The notes under the pieces were generated by a model, which worked only from the letters and a program-made list of their open reading frames with translations, did no database searches and was not told the origin of the DNA. The position numbers were made by a program, and so were the translations under genes. This document shows, piece by piece, positions 25,320 through 33,654 of a stretch of DNA of 64,000 nt (position 1 is its first letter; every line of letters begins with the position of its first letter). Source of the DNA: DASVUC01 sp038237225 (GTDB taxonomy: Bacteria > Planctomycetota > Phycisphaerae > Tepidisphaerales > Tepidisphaeraceae); the NCBI GenBank assembly GCA_038237225.1, contig JBBRYX010000002.1, positions 124,001 to 188,000 on the forward strand, in the 5' to 3' direction.

Positions 25320-26801
25320 GTGAGCCAGCGGATCGTCAAAAGTTATCGGGTGCTCGTGGGGCTGGAGATTCACGTCCAGCTTGCGACGCAGACCAAGATG
25401 TTCACCGGTTGCGCGAACGCGGCGCTTCATTTTGGAGCCGAACCCAACACGCTGGTGGATGAGCAGGTGCTGGGGCTGCCGGGCGTTCTGCCGGTGATGA
25501 ACAAGAAGGCGGTGGAATATTCGATCAAGGCGGGCCTGGCCCTGGGGTGTCAAATCGCGCGGCACACCAAGTGGGACCGCAAGAGCTATTATTATCCCGA
25601 CCTGCCAAAGAACTACCAGATCAGCCAGTACGATCTGCCGCTTTGCTTTGAGGGGAACTTCGATCTGATCCTCGAGGATGGGACGATTCGGAAAATTCGA
25701 ATTCGTCGGGCGCATCTGGAAGAAGACGCGGGGAAGCTGATGCACGAAGCGCCGGGAGGGTTTGCGATCGATCACTCGATCGTGGACCTGAATCGCGCGG
25801 GAACCCCGCTGCTGGAGATCGTCACGGAGCCGGATTTCTCGACACCGCGGGAGGTGGTTCTGTTTGCGCAGGAGCTTCAGAAGCTGGTGCAGCATCTGGC
25901 TATTTCAGAGGCGCAGATGCAGATGGGGCACATGCGGTTTGAGCCGAACATCAACGTGCATATCACGGATGCGGACGGCGCCATCCACAAGACCGCGATT
26001 ACCGAGATCAAGAATCTCAACAGCTTCAACGTGCTGGAAAAGGCGACTGCGTTTGAGATCAACCGGCAGATTCACCAATGGATGGAAACCGGATCGCTCG
26101 GAAAGAAATCGACGTATGGTTGGGACGCTGCGCGCGAGGAGACGTTTCATCAACGCGACAAGGAAGATGCAGCCGAATACCGCTATTTTCCGGATCCGGA
26201 TCTGGTGCCCGTGGAAGTGGATGAGGCTTGGTTGACGGAACTGAAATCGCAGATTGGGGAGCTGCCTGCGGCACGGCGCAAGCGATACATCGAAGTCCTG
26301 GGCTTGTCGCCAAAGGATGCCGCCACTCTTGCCGGGGACCGTCGGTTGGGAGATTATTTTGAGGAGGCAATCGCAATTGAACCCAAGCCGAAACGTGTAG
26401 CCGATCTCATCATCAATCAACTCACGCAAGTCGCAAATCGCCATGAAGTGGCGGTCTATGAAACGTCAATCGAACCGGCCCGAGTGGCGCAGATAGCCGC
26501 TATGATCGAGAAGGGCCTGATTGCCGCCGGCCGAGCCGTCGATGTGTTTGATCTCATTGAGGAGAAGCAGCACATCACTGACGATGATCTTCGCAATGCG
26601 GGTCTGCTCGTGAGCGGCGACCCCCACGCGGTCGATGCCGCTATCGACGCACTGATGGCTCAAAATCCCAAACCTCTCCAGGATCTCAAAGCCGGCAAGC
26701 AGGCTGCCATGGGCGCGCTTGTCGGCATGATCATGAAGGCCACCAAGGGCCTGAATCCTAAAATCGTTCAGGAGCGCCTTCGCGAAAGGGTCGGCTTATA
26801 G
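25320..26801 (+). CDS. gatB: Asp/Glu-tRNA(Asn/Gln) amidotransferase subunit B
   Basis: GatB presents misacylated Glu-tRNA(Gln)/Asp-tRNA(Asn) for transamidation in the GatCAB complex. 493 residues from GTG 25320, with GGAG nine bases upstream. Recognised: GLEIHVQLATQTKMFTGC, YYYPDLPKNYQISQYD, AGTPLLEIVTEPD, MRFEPNINVHI, KNLNSFNVLEKA, YRYFPDPDL and the C-terminal YqeY-like tail ending NPKIVQERLRERVG. gatA and gatC are not adjacent, so the operon is split in this genome. Confidence 0.97.
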   Translation: MSQRIVKSYRVLVGLEIHVQLATQTKMFTGCANAALHFGAEPNTLVDEQVLGLPGVLPVMNKKAVEYSIKAGLALGCQIARHTKWDRKSYYYPDLPKNYQISQYDLPLCFEGNFDLILEDGTIRKIRIRRAHLEEDAGKLMHEAPGGFAIDHSIVDLNRAGTPLLEIVTEPDFSTPREVVLFAQELQKLVQHLAISEAQMQMGHMRFEPNINVHITDADGAIHKTAITEIKNLNSFNVLEKATAFEINRQIHQWMETGSLGKKSTYGWDAAREETFHQRDKEDAAEYRYFPDPDLVPVEVDEAWLTELKSQIGELPAARRKRYIEVLGLSPKDAATLAGDRRLGDYFEEAIAIEPKPKRVADLIINQLTQVANRHEVAVYETSIEPARVAQIAAMIEKGLIAAGRAVDVFDLIEEKQHITDDDLRNAGLLVSGDPHAVDAAIDALMAQNPKPLQDLKAGKQAAMGALVGMIMKATKGLNPKIVQERLRERVGL

Positions 26802-26823
26802 TTCGAGATCAAGATGTTCGCGT

Positions 26824-27162
26824 TTACCCTGGCGGCCAAGAAAATTTCCTCCCGGCCATCACGTGCAAATGCAGCTGAAACACCGACTGCTGCGCCCCCG
26901 GTCCACAATTGAATACGGCCCGGTAGTCGGTGTGCCCCAATTCCCTCATCAGCTTCTGTGCGACGAGGAACAAACCGCCCACGATTTCTTCGTCTCCCGG
27001 TTTTAGATCATTCAGCGTCGGAATCTCCTTCTTTGGAATCACCAGCAGGTGCACCGGCGCCGCGGGTTGAATGTCGTGAATCGCGATATACTGATCGTCC
27101 TCATACGCAATCTTCGCTGGAATCTCTTTGCGGATGATCCTGGCGAATAGAGTGTCTGCCAT
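26824..27162 (-). CDS. HIT family (HinT-like) nucleotide-binding hydrolase
   Basis: A 112-residue protein starting MADTLFARIIRKEIPA at ATG 27162, with AGGAG six bases upstream. The family signature near the C-terminus reads QLHLHVMAG: the second and third histidines of the H-x-H-x-H triad are kept, but the first is glutamine. The earlier histidine (in YIAIHDIQPAAPVHLLVIPK) is present. HinT-like enzymes hydrolyse AMP-lysine and other purine phosphoramidates in the cytoplasm. The nucleophilic middle histidine is present, so activity is plausible. Confidence 0.88.
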   Translation of the reverse strand: MADTLFARIIRKEIPAKIAYEDDQYIAIHDIQPAAPVHLLVIPKKEIPTLNDLKPGDEEIVGGLFLVAQKLMRELGHTDYRAVFNCGPGAQQSVFQLHLHVMAGRKFSWPPG

Positions 27163-27222
27163 GGTTCTCTCCTTCCACATGCAACGGACAACGGACAACG
27201 GCCCAGGGACTAATACGACAAG

Positions 27223-28536
27223 ATGTTCAATTTTCTGATCGAAACCTTTGTCCTCGGCCTGAAGAACCTGCGGCTGCATAAGCTCCGCAGCCTGCTGACG
27301 GCGCTGGGTATCATCATCGGCGTGGCCGCGGTGATTATCATGGTCGCCATCGGCGAAGGCAGCAAGCAGCAGGCGCTCGAGCAGCTCAAGCAGCTCGGGG
27401 CGAAAAACATCCTGGTCAGCTCGAAGAAGCCGCCCGAATCGAGCGATGCCTCCAGCCGGCAACAGCGGGTTTTGGATTACGGGCTGGAGCGGACAGACCT
27501 CGTCCGCCTGCGCGAACTGCCGGGTCTGACGAAGGTGGTGGCGCTCCGGGACACGGAACAGCGGGTGATCCATGGATCAATCCAGTTGCCGCAGGGAACG
27601 GCGGTGGGAACGGAGCCGGATTTTTTCGACATCATCAACCTGCGCACCGACCGCGGACATTTTTTCGACAAGATGCAGTACGACCGCGCGGAGGCGGTGT
27701 GCGTGCTGGGATCTATGGCGGCGAAGCACCTGTTTCCGCATGAAGAGCCGCTCGGACAGACGGTGCAACTGGGGACCAAGGCGTTTGGATCGGTCATGGT
27801 GACCGTCATCGGAGTGCTCGAGCCCACGGGTCTGCGGGCGGGGTCCGATGCGGCTTCGATCGTGCATCTGGATCCCGATCAAGGAGTCTATCTGCCGCTG
27901 ACGCTGGCGCGGGCGATCTGGCACGACACCGTCATCAAGCGACAGGCGGGGACATTCGAGCGCAAGGAAATCGAGCTTTCGGAAATCTGGCTTCAGGCGG
28001 CGAACACCGAAGACGTCGAGCGGCTTGCCTCCGTGGCCCAGAACATCATCGAATCCTCACACGGAGACCGCGGCGACTTCGAGATCAAAGCGCCCATTCA
28101 GATTCTGCGCGCGGCCGAGCAAACCCAACGCATGTTCAACTTCATCATGGTCGGCATCGCGAGCTTCGCGCTGCTCGTCGGCGGGATCGGGATCATGAAC
28201 ATCATGCTGGCCAGTGTCACCGAGCGGACGAAGGAGATCGGCATCCGCCGGGCGCTCGGAGCGAAACGTCGACATATTACGCTCCAGTTCCTGATCGAGA
28301 CCACGGTCATCTCGCTGACCGGCGGCATGATTGGCATCCTGCTTGGCGCCGGCGCGGCACGATCGATCCCGTGGCTGGCGATGAAGTTCAGCTCTCAGAG
28401 TTACCCGACCAGTATCGCCCAGTGGTCGGTCATCGGATCGTTCATGGTGAGTGGGCTGATCGGTATTGGCTTTGGAATGTATCCCGCGATCATGGCGGCG
28501 CGGATGAACCCGATCGAAGCGCTCCGCCATGAGTGA
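27223..28536 (+). CDS. ABC transporter permease, MacB/FtsX type
   Basis: A 437-residue integral membrane protein. An N-terminal membrane segment (LLTALGIIIGVAAVIIMVAIGEG) is followed by a MacB-type periplasmic domain of about 230 residues and three C-terminal membrane helices (GIASFALLVGGIGIMNIMLASV onward), ending in ARMNPIEALRHE, the classic MacB_PCD/FtsX architecture. It would work with a separate ATPase, exporting a lipoprotein, peptide or macrolide-like substrate by mechanotransmission. No ATPase or adaptor gene flanks it here, so its partner must be encoded elsewhere. A non-coding stretch with repeats follows. Confidence 0.9.
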   Translation: MFNFLIETFVLGLKNLRLHKLRSLLTALGIIIGVAAVIIMVAIGEGSKQQALEQLKQLGAKNILVSSKKPPESSDASSRQQRVLDYGLERTDLVRLRELPGLTKVVALRDTEQRVIHGSIQLPQGTAVGTEPDFFDIINLRTDRGHFFDKMQYDRAEAVCVLGSMAAKHLFPHEEPLGQTVQLGTKAFGSVMVTVIGVLEPTGLRAGSDAASIVHLDPDQGVYLPLTLARAIWHDTVIKRQAGTFERKEIELSEIWLQAANTEDVERLASVAQNIIESSHGDRGDFEIKAPIQILRAAEQTQRMFNFIMVGIASFALLVGGIGIMNIMLASVTERTKEIGIRRALGAKRRHITLQFLIETTVISLTGGMIGILLGAGAARSIPWLAMKFSSQSYPTSIAQWSVIGSFMVSGLIGIGFGMYPAIMAARMNPIEALRHE

Positions 28537-28597
28537 TTGAGCGTGCGCGGGACCTGGATGCGTGGCTGGATACACTGCCGCAGCCGTAGCGTCTTCG

Positions 28598-28653
28598 TAG
28601 CACGGGCATCTTGCCCGTGCCTTTGCAACGCATGGGCGAGACCTCCATGCTAC
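28598..28653. repeat. paired palindromic repeat, intergenic
   Basis: GTAGCACGGGCATCTTGCCCGTG is followed by a second diverged palindrome CATGGGCGAGACCTCCATG and a closing TGCTAC. The outer GTAGCA/TGCTAC ends are inverted copies, so the 56-bp unit can fold as a double hairpin. It separates the ABC permease from the convergent yjbQ-like gene. Confidence 0.85.
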
Positions 28654-28663
28654 GCCGGAAGCG

Positions 28664-29092
28664 TCAGTCTTGCTTCGGGCGGAAGTCCAAGACCTTGATG
28701 AGCAACTCGCGATTTCGGGGCCCGTCAAACTCGCAGAAGTAAATTCCCTGCCACGTCCCAAGCACCAGGTTTCCGCGCTCGATCAAGACGGTGGCGCTGT
28801 TGCCCACGAGCGCGGTTTTGACATGAGAATCGCTGTTGCCTTCATCGTGGTCGTAGTAGGTTTCGTTCTTGGGGATCATCGCCGAGAGCTTCTCGAGCAT
28901 GTCGCTCTTCACATCGGGATCGGCATTCTCATTGATCGTGACGGCGGCCGTGGTGTGGGGCACGTAAACGATGGCCATGCCGTCCTCGACGCCGAGTTGT
29001 TTGATGAGTTTCCGGACGCTGGGCGTGACATCAAGGATCTGATTTCGTTCCGTCGTCTTCACCGGTTCGCGAGCGATGGGATGCGAGCGCAT
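28664..29092 (-). CDS. YjbQ/UPF0047 family protein
   Basis: A 142-residue protein with the family motifs VYVPHTTAAVTINENADPDV, a H-D-E-G-N-S-D-S-H segment (YYDHDEGNSDSHVKTALVG) and GTWQGIYFCEFDGPR. The family has weak thiamine-phosphate-synthase activity in E. coli YjbQ, but its physiological role is unsettled. I start at ATG 29092, two bases after the stop of the zincin gene, rather than at 29149. It is probably cotranscribed with that gene. Confidence 0.9.
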   Translation of the reverse strand: MRSHPIAREPVKTTERNQILDVTPSVRKLIKQLGVEDGMAIVYVPHTTAAVTINENADPDVKSDMLEKLSAMIPKNETYYDHDEGNSDSHVKTALVGNSATVLIERGNLVLGTWQGIYFCEFDGPRNRELLIKVLDFRPKQD

Positions 29093-29094
29093 GA

Positions 29095-29565
29095 TTAAAG
29101 TTCTCCCGAGAGGGCAGCCCGCGTCCCAGAAGGCTTTGGAAATCCCCACGTAGCGGCAAGGGCGTCGGCGGCGTGCTCGGGATCTTCCCCCGGAAATCGC
29201 CCGCCATTGCGCAGGTGGGCGTGTGCGAATTCATGGGCGATCACCCACCGGGCGAAGTCGATCGGACGCGTGCGAAGGGTGCGCTTCAGCACCACCGCGC
29301 GGCCCGGACGGCGGTGACCGAGCTGCATCGGGACATAAAACATTTTACCGGGCTCGTAATCACAGATGCTAAAAGACGGGTCTTCGATGAAGTCAGTGAG
29401 GATGGACTGCGGGAGAGCGCAAAGAACTTCCGCGGTTCGAGCACGGATGGAGGCGTCCAACGGAAAGCTGTCCAGCCAAGTGTCGATGCAGGTCACAATG
29501 GAATGGTAGGGCGGGTCCAACCAGAAGCAATTGACAATTGAGAATTGGCAATTGTCATAATGCAA
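29095..29565 (-). CDS. zincin-like metallopeptidase
   Basis: Up to 156 residues. A zinc-binding helix HEFAHAHLRNG carries HExxH, and a downstream segment GEDPEHAADALAATWGF could provide the third ligand (E or H), resembling SprT/IrrE-like gluzincins. The first 14 residues (MHYDNCQFSIVN) are encoded by an AT-rich inverted repeat that also occurs at 48247, so the native start may be later, for example GTG 29496 (VTCIDTWLDSF). The substrate is unknown. It is followed at once by the yjbQ-like gene. Confidence 0.65.
   Translation of the reverse strand: MHYDNCQFSIVNCFWLDPPYHSIVTCIDTWLDSFPLDASIRARTAEVLCALPQSILTDFIEDPSFSICDYEPGKMFYVPMQLGHRRPGRAVVLKRTLRTRPIDFARWVIAHEFAHAHLRNGGRFPGEDPEHAADALAATWGFPKPSGTRAALSGEL
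29523..29553. repeat. AT-rich inverted repeat (CAATTG family)
   Basis: CAATTGACAATTGAGAATTGGCAATTGTC is built of CAATTG/AATTG blocks in inverted and direct orientation. A close relative lies at 48247-48284. It stands out as AT-rich in a GC-rich region and overlaps the annotated 5' end of the zincin gene. Confidence 0.75.
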
Positions 29566-29601
29566 ATCTGCTCCGCGTTCCGCGTGCCGCGTTCGTAAAC
29601 G

Positions 29602-30936
29602 TCAATACGTGCGGTCATCCGGCAGCACGCCATTGGACATCGAGTGCCACCCCGACTGGGTAATCAGCGTATTGGAACCGGAACCATCCGTGAGAATGAT
29701 TCCGAGAACGCCGTTGGAGACCAGGCCGTTTCCGTTGGAATTGGTTCCGATGTAGTTGCCCTTGACGGTGTTGCCCCAGGAGCCGGAGTAGATTCCGATC
29801 CCGCCCTGATCGTTCCCGCTGATGATGTTGCGTGCGCCCCAGGTGCTGCCGCCGATCCAGTTGTTGTTGGCGCCGTTGGTGACCTCGACGCCGCGCGTGA
29901 CGTTGCCGAGATCGCGGGTGCCGGTGGAATCGGTGCCGATGAAATTGCCTTGCACGATGCACCAGCTTGCGCTGGAGAGCCAGAGCACGACGCCGGAGAG
30001 ACCGTTCGCGGAGATGACGTTGCCTTTGCCTTGCGTGTTGCCACCGACGTAGTTGTCCGGCTGCGAGATCTCCACGCCGTACTGACCATTGCCCAGTCTT
30101 CCGTTGCCGGCCGCGTTGGTTCCGATGAAGTTGCCCCAGACCGAATTGAACCGCGCCCCACCGCCGTTAACGACGATGCCGTCCGATCTATTTCCGCTGA
30201 TGAGATTGTGAGCGCTGTAATCGGTGCCGCCAATGATGTTGTTCGCGGCGCTGTTGAGATGGATTCCGGAATTCCCGTTGCCGATGGCGAAGCTTCCGGT
30301 GCGGTCGGTTCCGATGTAATTGGCTTGGACTCTATTGCCGCTTGCGGCACCGGTATAGAACTGAATGCCGTGGATTCCGTTGCCGCTGATGATGTTGGTG
30401 GAGGGCCACCAGGTTCCGCCGATGGTGTTGTTGGGGCTTTGGACGAGGATCCCGTGAGCTTGATTTCCGGCGGCATATGAGCCGCTGGAATCGACGCCGA
30501 TGTAATTGTTGACGACGGTGTTGTTGCCCTGGTTGTAAAGAAAGATCCCGGAACCCGCGAAGCGGTTGATGACCAGTCCGCGGACGGTGGACCAGCCGGC
30601 ATCGATGCGAATTCCATTGACGAATCCCGAGCCGGCGCGAGAGCCGTTGATTTCAATAATCGGGCGCGCGCTATAGCCGGGCTGGCTGGAGCCGTCGATG
30701 ACGACCGGGCTGGTGATGCGCGGCAGCTCCGACGTCGGCATGATCGTCTTGGCGCCATACCCGATGTTGAACTTGATCGTGTCGGTGCCGCCGGTGTTGT
30801 TCGCGTCGATCATCGCCTGGCGCAGCGAGCCGCCGCTGGCATCGTTGGTATTGGTGACCATGAAGGTGGCGAAGAGCCTGCGGCCTTCGAGGGGTTCCAT
30901 GCGGGCGACGTTTCTTGTGGAGATCGAATTGCTCAT
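29602..30936 (-). CDS. right-handed beta-helix repeat protein, exported
   Basis: A 444-residue protein starting MSNSIS with the planctomycete motif MEPLEGRRLF (residues 13-22). After it comes the NTNDASGGSLRQAMIDAN signature that opens many parallel beta-helix (CSLREA-like) proteins, then about ten helical rungs rich in N-x-I-S-G-N and V-x-G-N-x-I-G-T. Such proteins often bind or cleave polysaccharides; no catalytic triad is apparent, so a structural or adhesive role is possible. It is a close paralogue of the next gene on the same strand. Confidence 0.85.
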   Translation of the reverse strand: MSNSISTRNVARMEPLEGRRLFATFMVTNTNDASGGSLRQAMIDANNTGGTDTIKFNIGYGAKTIMPTSELPRITSPVVIDGSSQPGYSARPIIEINGSRAGSGFVNGIRIDAGWSTVRGLVINRFAGSGIFLYNQGNNTVVNNYIGVDSSGSYAAGNQAHGILVQSPNNTIGGTWWPSTNIISGNGIHGIQFYTGAASGNRVQANYIGTDRTGSFAIGNGNSGIHLNSAANNIIGGTDYSAHNLISGNRSDGIVVNGGGARFNSVWGNFIGTNAAGNGRLGNGQYGVEISQPDNYVGGNTQGKGNVISANGLSGVVLWLSSASWCIVQGNFIGTDSTGTRDLGNVTRGVEVTNGANNNWIGGSTWGARNIISGNDQGGIGIYSGSWGNTVKGNYIGTNSNGNGLVSNGVLGIILTDGSGSNTLITQSGWHSMSNGVLPDDRTY

Positions 30937-31351
30937 GACCCTTTCCGGGGAATCAGCGGCACCATCCTTGGCGCCAACAACGACAAAAGTTTGATTTGCA
31001 ACGACCGCACTGGCCGCCGCACGACGTTCCCCACCACAATTGAGAATGCGTATTTAGGTTTTCGAGCAAAGTCGATCAACCCCAAAAAGGTGGAAAAGGA
31101 AGAAAAACTTGTTTCGCAATCCCAGCCGCGTCCGCTTGTGGAGCGGTGGTTAATACTTCGATTACAATGCTCATTGTATTTAAGTAGCACGGGCATCTTG
31201 CCCGTGACCGAATCGCTGACACGGGCAGGAGGCCTAATGGCATAAAGATAAGGGCAAAATCGCTTCCTCGATCTGCGTTTCCCGTCCGCAAACGGCGCTG
31301 GGTTTCCTAAACTTAATGCCATTGGGCAGGATGCCCGTGCTACGGGGAAAT
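30937..31351. other. intergenic region with composite palindromic repeats
   Basis: A 415-bp gap between two paralogous beta-helix genes. I see no gene. It carries one palindrome of the CACGGGC family at 31184-31206 and another in opposite orientation ending at 31343, each joined to a shared TAATGGCAT-type edge (about 31225-31245 and 31311-31323). The rest presumably contains the promoter of the downstream gene. Confidence 0.6.
31184..31343. repeat. composite inverted palindromic repeat
   Basis: Left part: GTAGCACGGGCATCTTGCCCGTG at 31184-31206, then a further ACACGGGCAGGAGG and CTAATGGCATAAAG. Right part: CTTAATGCCATTGGGCAGG, then ATGCCCGTGCTAC ending at 31343. The two ends are inverted relative to each other, giving a roughly 160-bp element with internal spacer. 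Confidence 0.75.
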
Positions 31352-32683
31352 CTACAACAGCGCCTTGTCGTTCGGAAGCACACCGTTCGAAGTCGTCTGC
31401 GTGCCCGCGCGCAGGATCAACGTGTTCGTGCCGGCGTTGTCGGTGAGGATGACGCCCAGCACACCATTCGGAAGCGCGTGGCCAGTCGTCGTCAAACCCA
31501 CGAAGTTGTTCTGCACCCGGTTGCCCCACGATCCGGAATAGATCCCGATCCCGCCCTGGTCGTTGCCGCTGATGACGTTGCGCATGCGCGCGGTGCTTCC
31601 ACCGATGATGTTGTTGTAAGCGCCGTTCGTCGCCTCGACCCCACGCGTGAGATTCCCAAGATCGCGCTTTCCGGTGACGTCCGTCCCGATATAGTTCCCC
31701 ATGATCTGGTTCCCGTTGGCGCTGCTGAGCCAAAGCACAACGCCCGAGAGACCGTTTGCGGAGATCACGTTTCCCCAGCCTTTCGCGCCGCCGCCGACGA
31801 TGTTATTGGGCTGCGAAATCTCCACGCCATACATTCCATTGCCCAGCCGTTTGTTGCCGAGCGCAGTCAGACCGATGCGGTTGCCAAGGATGTAATTGTT
31901 GGTCGCGCCGCCTTGGTTGATGACGATCCCATCTTCGCGGTTGCCCGAGATCAGGTTCCCGCTGCCCGGAATCGCGCCGCCGATTGTGGTGTTCGCCGCG
32001 CCAAAGACGTGCACGCCGCTTTTGGCGTTGCCGATCTTTCCGGTGCCCGCCGCATTCGTGCCGATGTAGTTTCCTTCGATGCGATTCCCACTCGCGCTGG
32101 ACGTATACAGACAGACGCCCTGGCCCCCGTTGCCGCTGATCACGTTGTGCGAAATCAGGTTGCCGCCGCTCTGAACCAGCATGCCGTGGCTCTGGTTGCC
32201 CTTTGCATATGAGCCGCTGATGTCCGTCCCGATGTAACAATTATAGACGGTATTCCCGCCCCTGGTGTTGATGAACACGCCCGAGCCCGCGAAGCGATTG
32301 AGCACAAGTCCTTTGACGACGGAACTCCCGCCATCCAGCCAGATGCCGTTCACGAATCCGCTGCCGGCACTGGAGCCGTTGATCTCGATGATCGGCTTCC
32401 CCGCGTACCCCGGCTGGCTGGTGCCATCAATAACAACCGGCCCGCTGATGATCGGTAACTGCGAGTACGGCGTTATCGTCTTCGCGCCCGAGCCGATCGA
32501 GAACTTGATCGTGTCCGCCCCGGCATTGTTGTTCGCGTTCAGCAGCGCCTGCCGGAGCGATCCGGTCCCCGAATCGTTGGTGTTGTTCACCATCAACGTC
32601 GAAAACAGCCTCCGATCTTCCAGCCCCTCCATGCATGCGCGGCCGGTAATTCCGTTGCTGCCAGTATTGATTAGGTTGCTCAT
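31352..32683 (-). CDS. right-handed beta-helix repeat protein, exported paralogue
   Basis: About 443 residues. I start at ATG 32683 (MSNLIN), which matches the MSNSIS start of the paralogue and has AGGAG close upstream, rather than at 32758. The planctomycete motif MEGLEDRRLF precedes NTNDSGTGSLRQALLNANN, then many beta-helix rungs. Nearly identical phrases to the paralogue (for example NVISGNDQGGIGIYSGSWGN) show a fairly recent tandem duplication. No active site is evident. It is likely extracellular or surface-bound. Confidence 0.85.
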   Translation of the reverse strand: MSNLINTGSNGITGRACMEGLEDRRLFSTLMVNNTNDSGTGSLRQALLNANNNAGADTIKFSIGSGAKTITPYSQLPIISGPVVIDGTSQPGYAGKPIIEINGSSAGSGFVNGIWLDGGSSVVKGLVLNRFAGSGVFINTRGGNTVYNCYIGTDISGSYAKGNQSHGMLVQSGGNLISHNVISGNGGQGVCLYTSSASGNRIEGNYIGTNAAGTGKIGNAKSGVHVFGAANTTIGGAIPGSGNLISGNREDGIVINQGGATNNYILGNRIGLTALGNKRLGNGMYGVEISQPNNIVGGGAKGWGNVISANGLSGVVLWLSSANGNQIMGNYIGTDVTGKRDLGNLTRGVEATNGAYNNIIGGSTARMRNVISGNDQGGIGIYSGSWGNRVQNNFVGLTTTGHALPNGVLGVILTDNAGTNTLILRAGTQTTSNGVLPNDKALL

Positions 32684-32954
32684 CACTCCTTTTCTCGGAA
32701 CGAGCGACCAGCGGCATTGGTAAGTTGAGAAGATAAAATTCTGCTCCGGGTCGGGCATGAGCAGCGGCGTGTAAATCCGCCCGTCGGCTTGAGAGCCGAA
32801 AGGGCGCGACGTCGCAAGGCATTACCGGACGTGCCCGGAATAATCGGATTCGACATGTCAATTTGTACGGATCACTGCGATCGCATTGATCGTTGCTGTT
32901 AAACGGATATCCGCAATCACGCCTGTTCTCCCGATTTCCAATCCCGCTTGCTCC
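32684..32954. other. intergenic region upstream of beta-helix gene
   Basis: About 270 bp between the beta-helix gene start and the terminator of the glycine-zipper gene. It must hold the promoter of the beta-helix gene. I see no gene or RNA motif. Confidence 0.5.
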
Positions 32955-32987
32955 AAAAAATAAGCCCCGGATGGGGTATCCGGGGCT
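32955..32987 (-). terminator. Rho-independent terminator
   Basis: Stem AGCCCCGGAT/ATCCGGGGCT (32963-32972 and 32978-32987) with a five-base loop, followed on the minus strand by TTATTTTTT. It lies downstream of the glycine-zipper protein gene. Confidence 0.9.
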
Positions 32988-33025
32988 GCAACTGCAATTC
33001 AACAAAGAACACGTTGTCATCATCG

Positions 33026-33562
33026 CTAGCGTGCGTCGCGGCCGCTGCGGCCCTTGACACTGTTCTCCACACGATCCCAAGCGTCGCGGGTGGCGTGTTT
33101 GGCGCGGTCCCATGAGAGTCGGCTCTGGCCCTTGGACTTGTCCCAATCGCGGCTTAGATCGGTCTCGACATCTTCAAACCGGCGATCCGCATAGCGGCTC
33201 TTGGATTCCCACCCATAACGATAGGCAGGCGAGAACTCATCGTATGAGGTGTTGGTGTCCGCATACGGGCGTGAGGCATAATTGTTACGCCAATATTCGT
33301 CTTCGATGGTCGGGTTGACGCCTTCGGCGACACCCTTACCGGCCAATCCGCCCGCAACCGCCCCGATCACCGCGCCAACGACGGCACCGACCGGTGCCGC
33401 AGGTCCGCTTACCGCTGCGCCAATGGCCGCGCCCGCTGCGCCGCCGCTGGCAGCGCCAACACCGGTCCCAACAGGATGTGAGCCCGGTGCGCCCGTGATC
33501 GCGTCAGGGTTTGCATCGGGACGATCTGTCGCCTTTCGATCTTGATCTCGGTCGTATGCCAT
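33026..33562 (-). CDS. glycine-zipper protein
   Basis: A 178-residue protein. ATG 33562 has AGGAG seven bases upstream and begins MAYDRDQDRK. The middle (about 38-85) is a Gly/Ala-rich zipper (GAASGGAAGAAIGAAVSG, AVVGAVIGAVAGGLAGKG) of the kind that inserts or packs in membranes. The C-terminal half carries the recognisable tail of a widespread stress-associated family: SYDEFSPAYRYGWES, a DVETDLSRDWD segment and WDRAKHATRDAWDRV. Function is not established. The strong terminator downstream suggests a single-gene unit. Confidence 0.8.
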   Translation of the reverse strand: MAYDRDQDRKATDRPDANPDAITGAPGSHPVGTGVGAASGGAAGAAIGAAVSGPAAPVGAVVGAVIGAVAGGLAGKGVAEGVNPTIEDEYWRNNYASRPYADTNTSYDEFSPAYRYGWESKSRYADRRFEDVETDLSRDWDKSKGQSRLSWDRAKHATRDAWDRVENSVKGRSGRDAR

Positions 33563-33654
33563 AACAATGCTCCTTTCAAAGGTCGGGAATGGAAAAAGTC
33601 CTTCCGCTAACACCTGAAGAAGCAAAGACGATGCCGGGCCCGCTGCAAGGTGGT

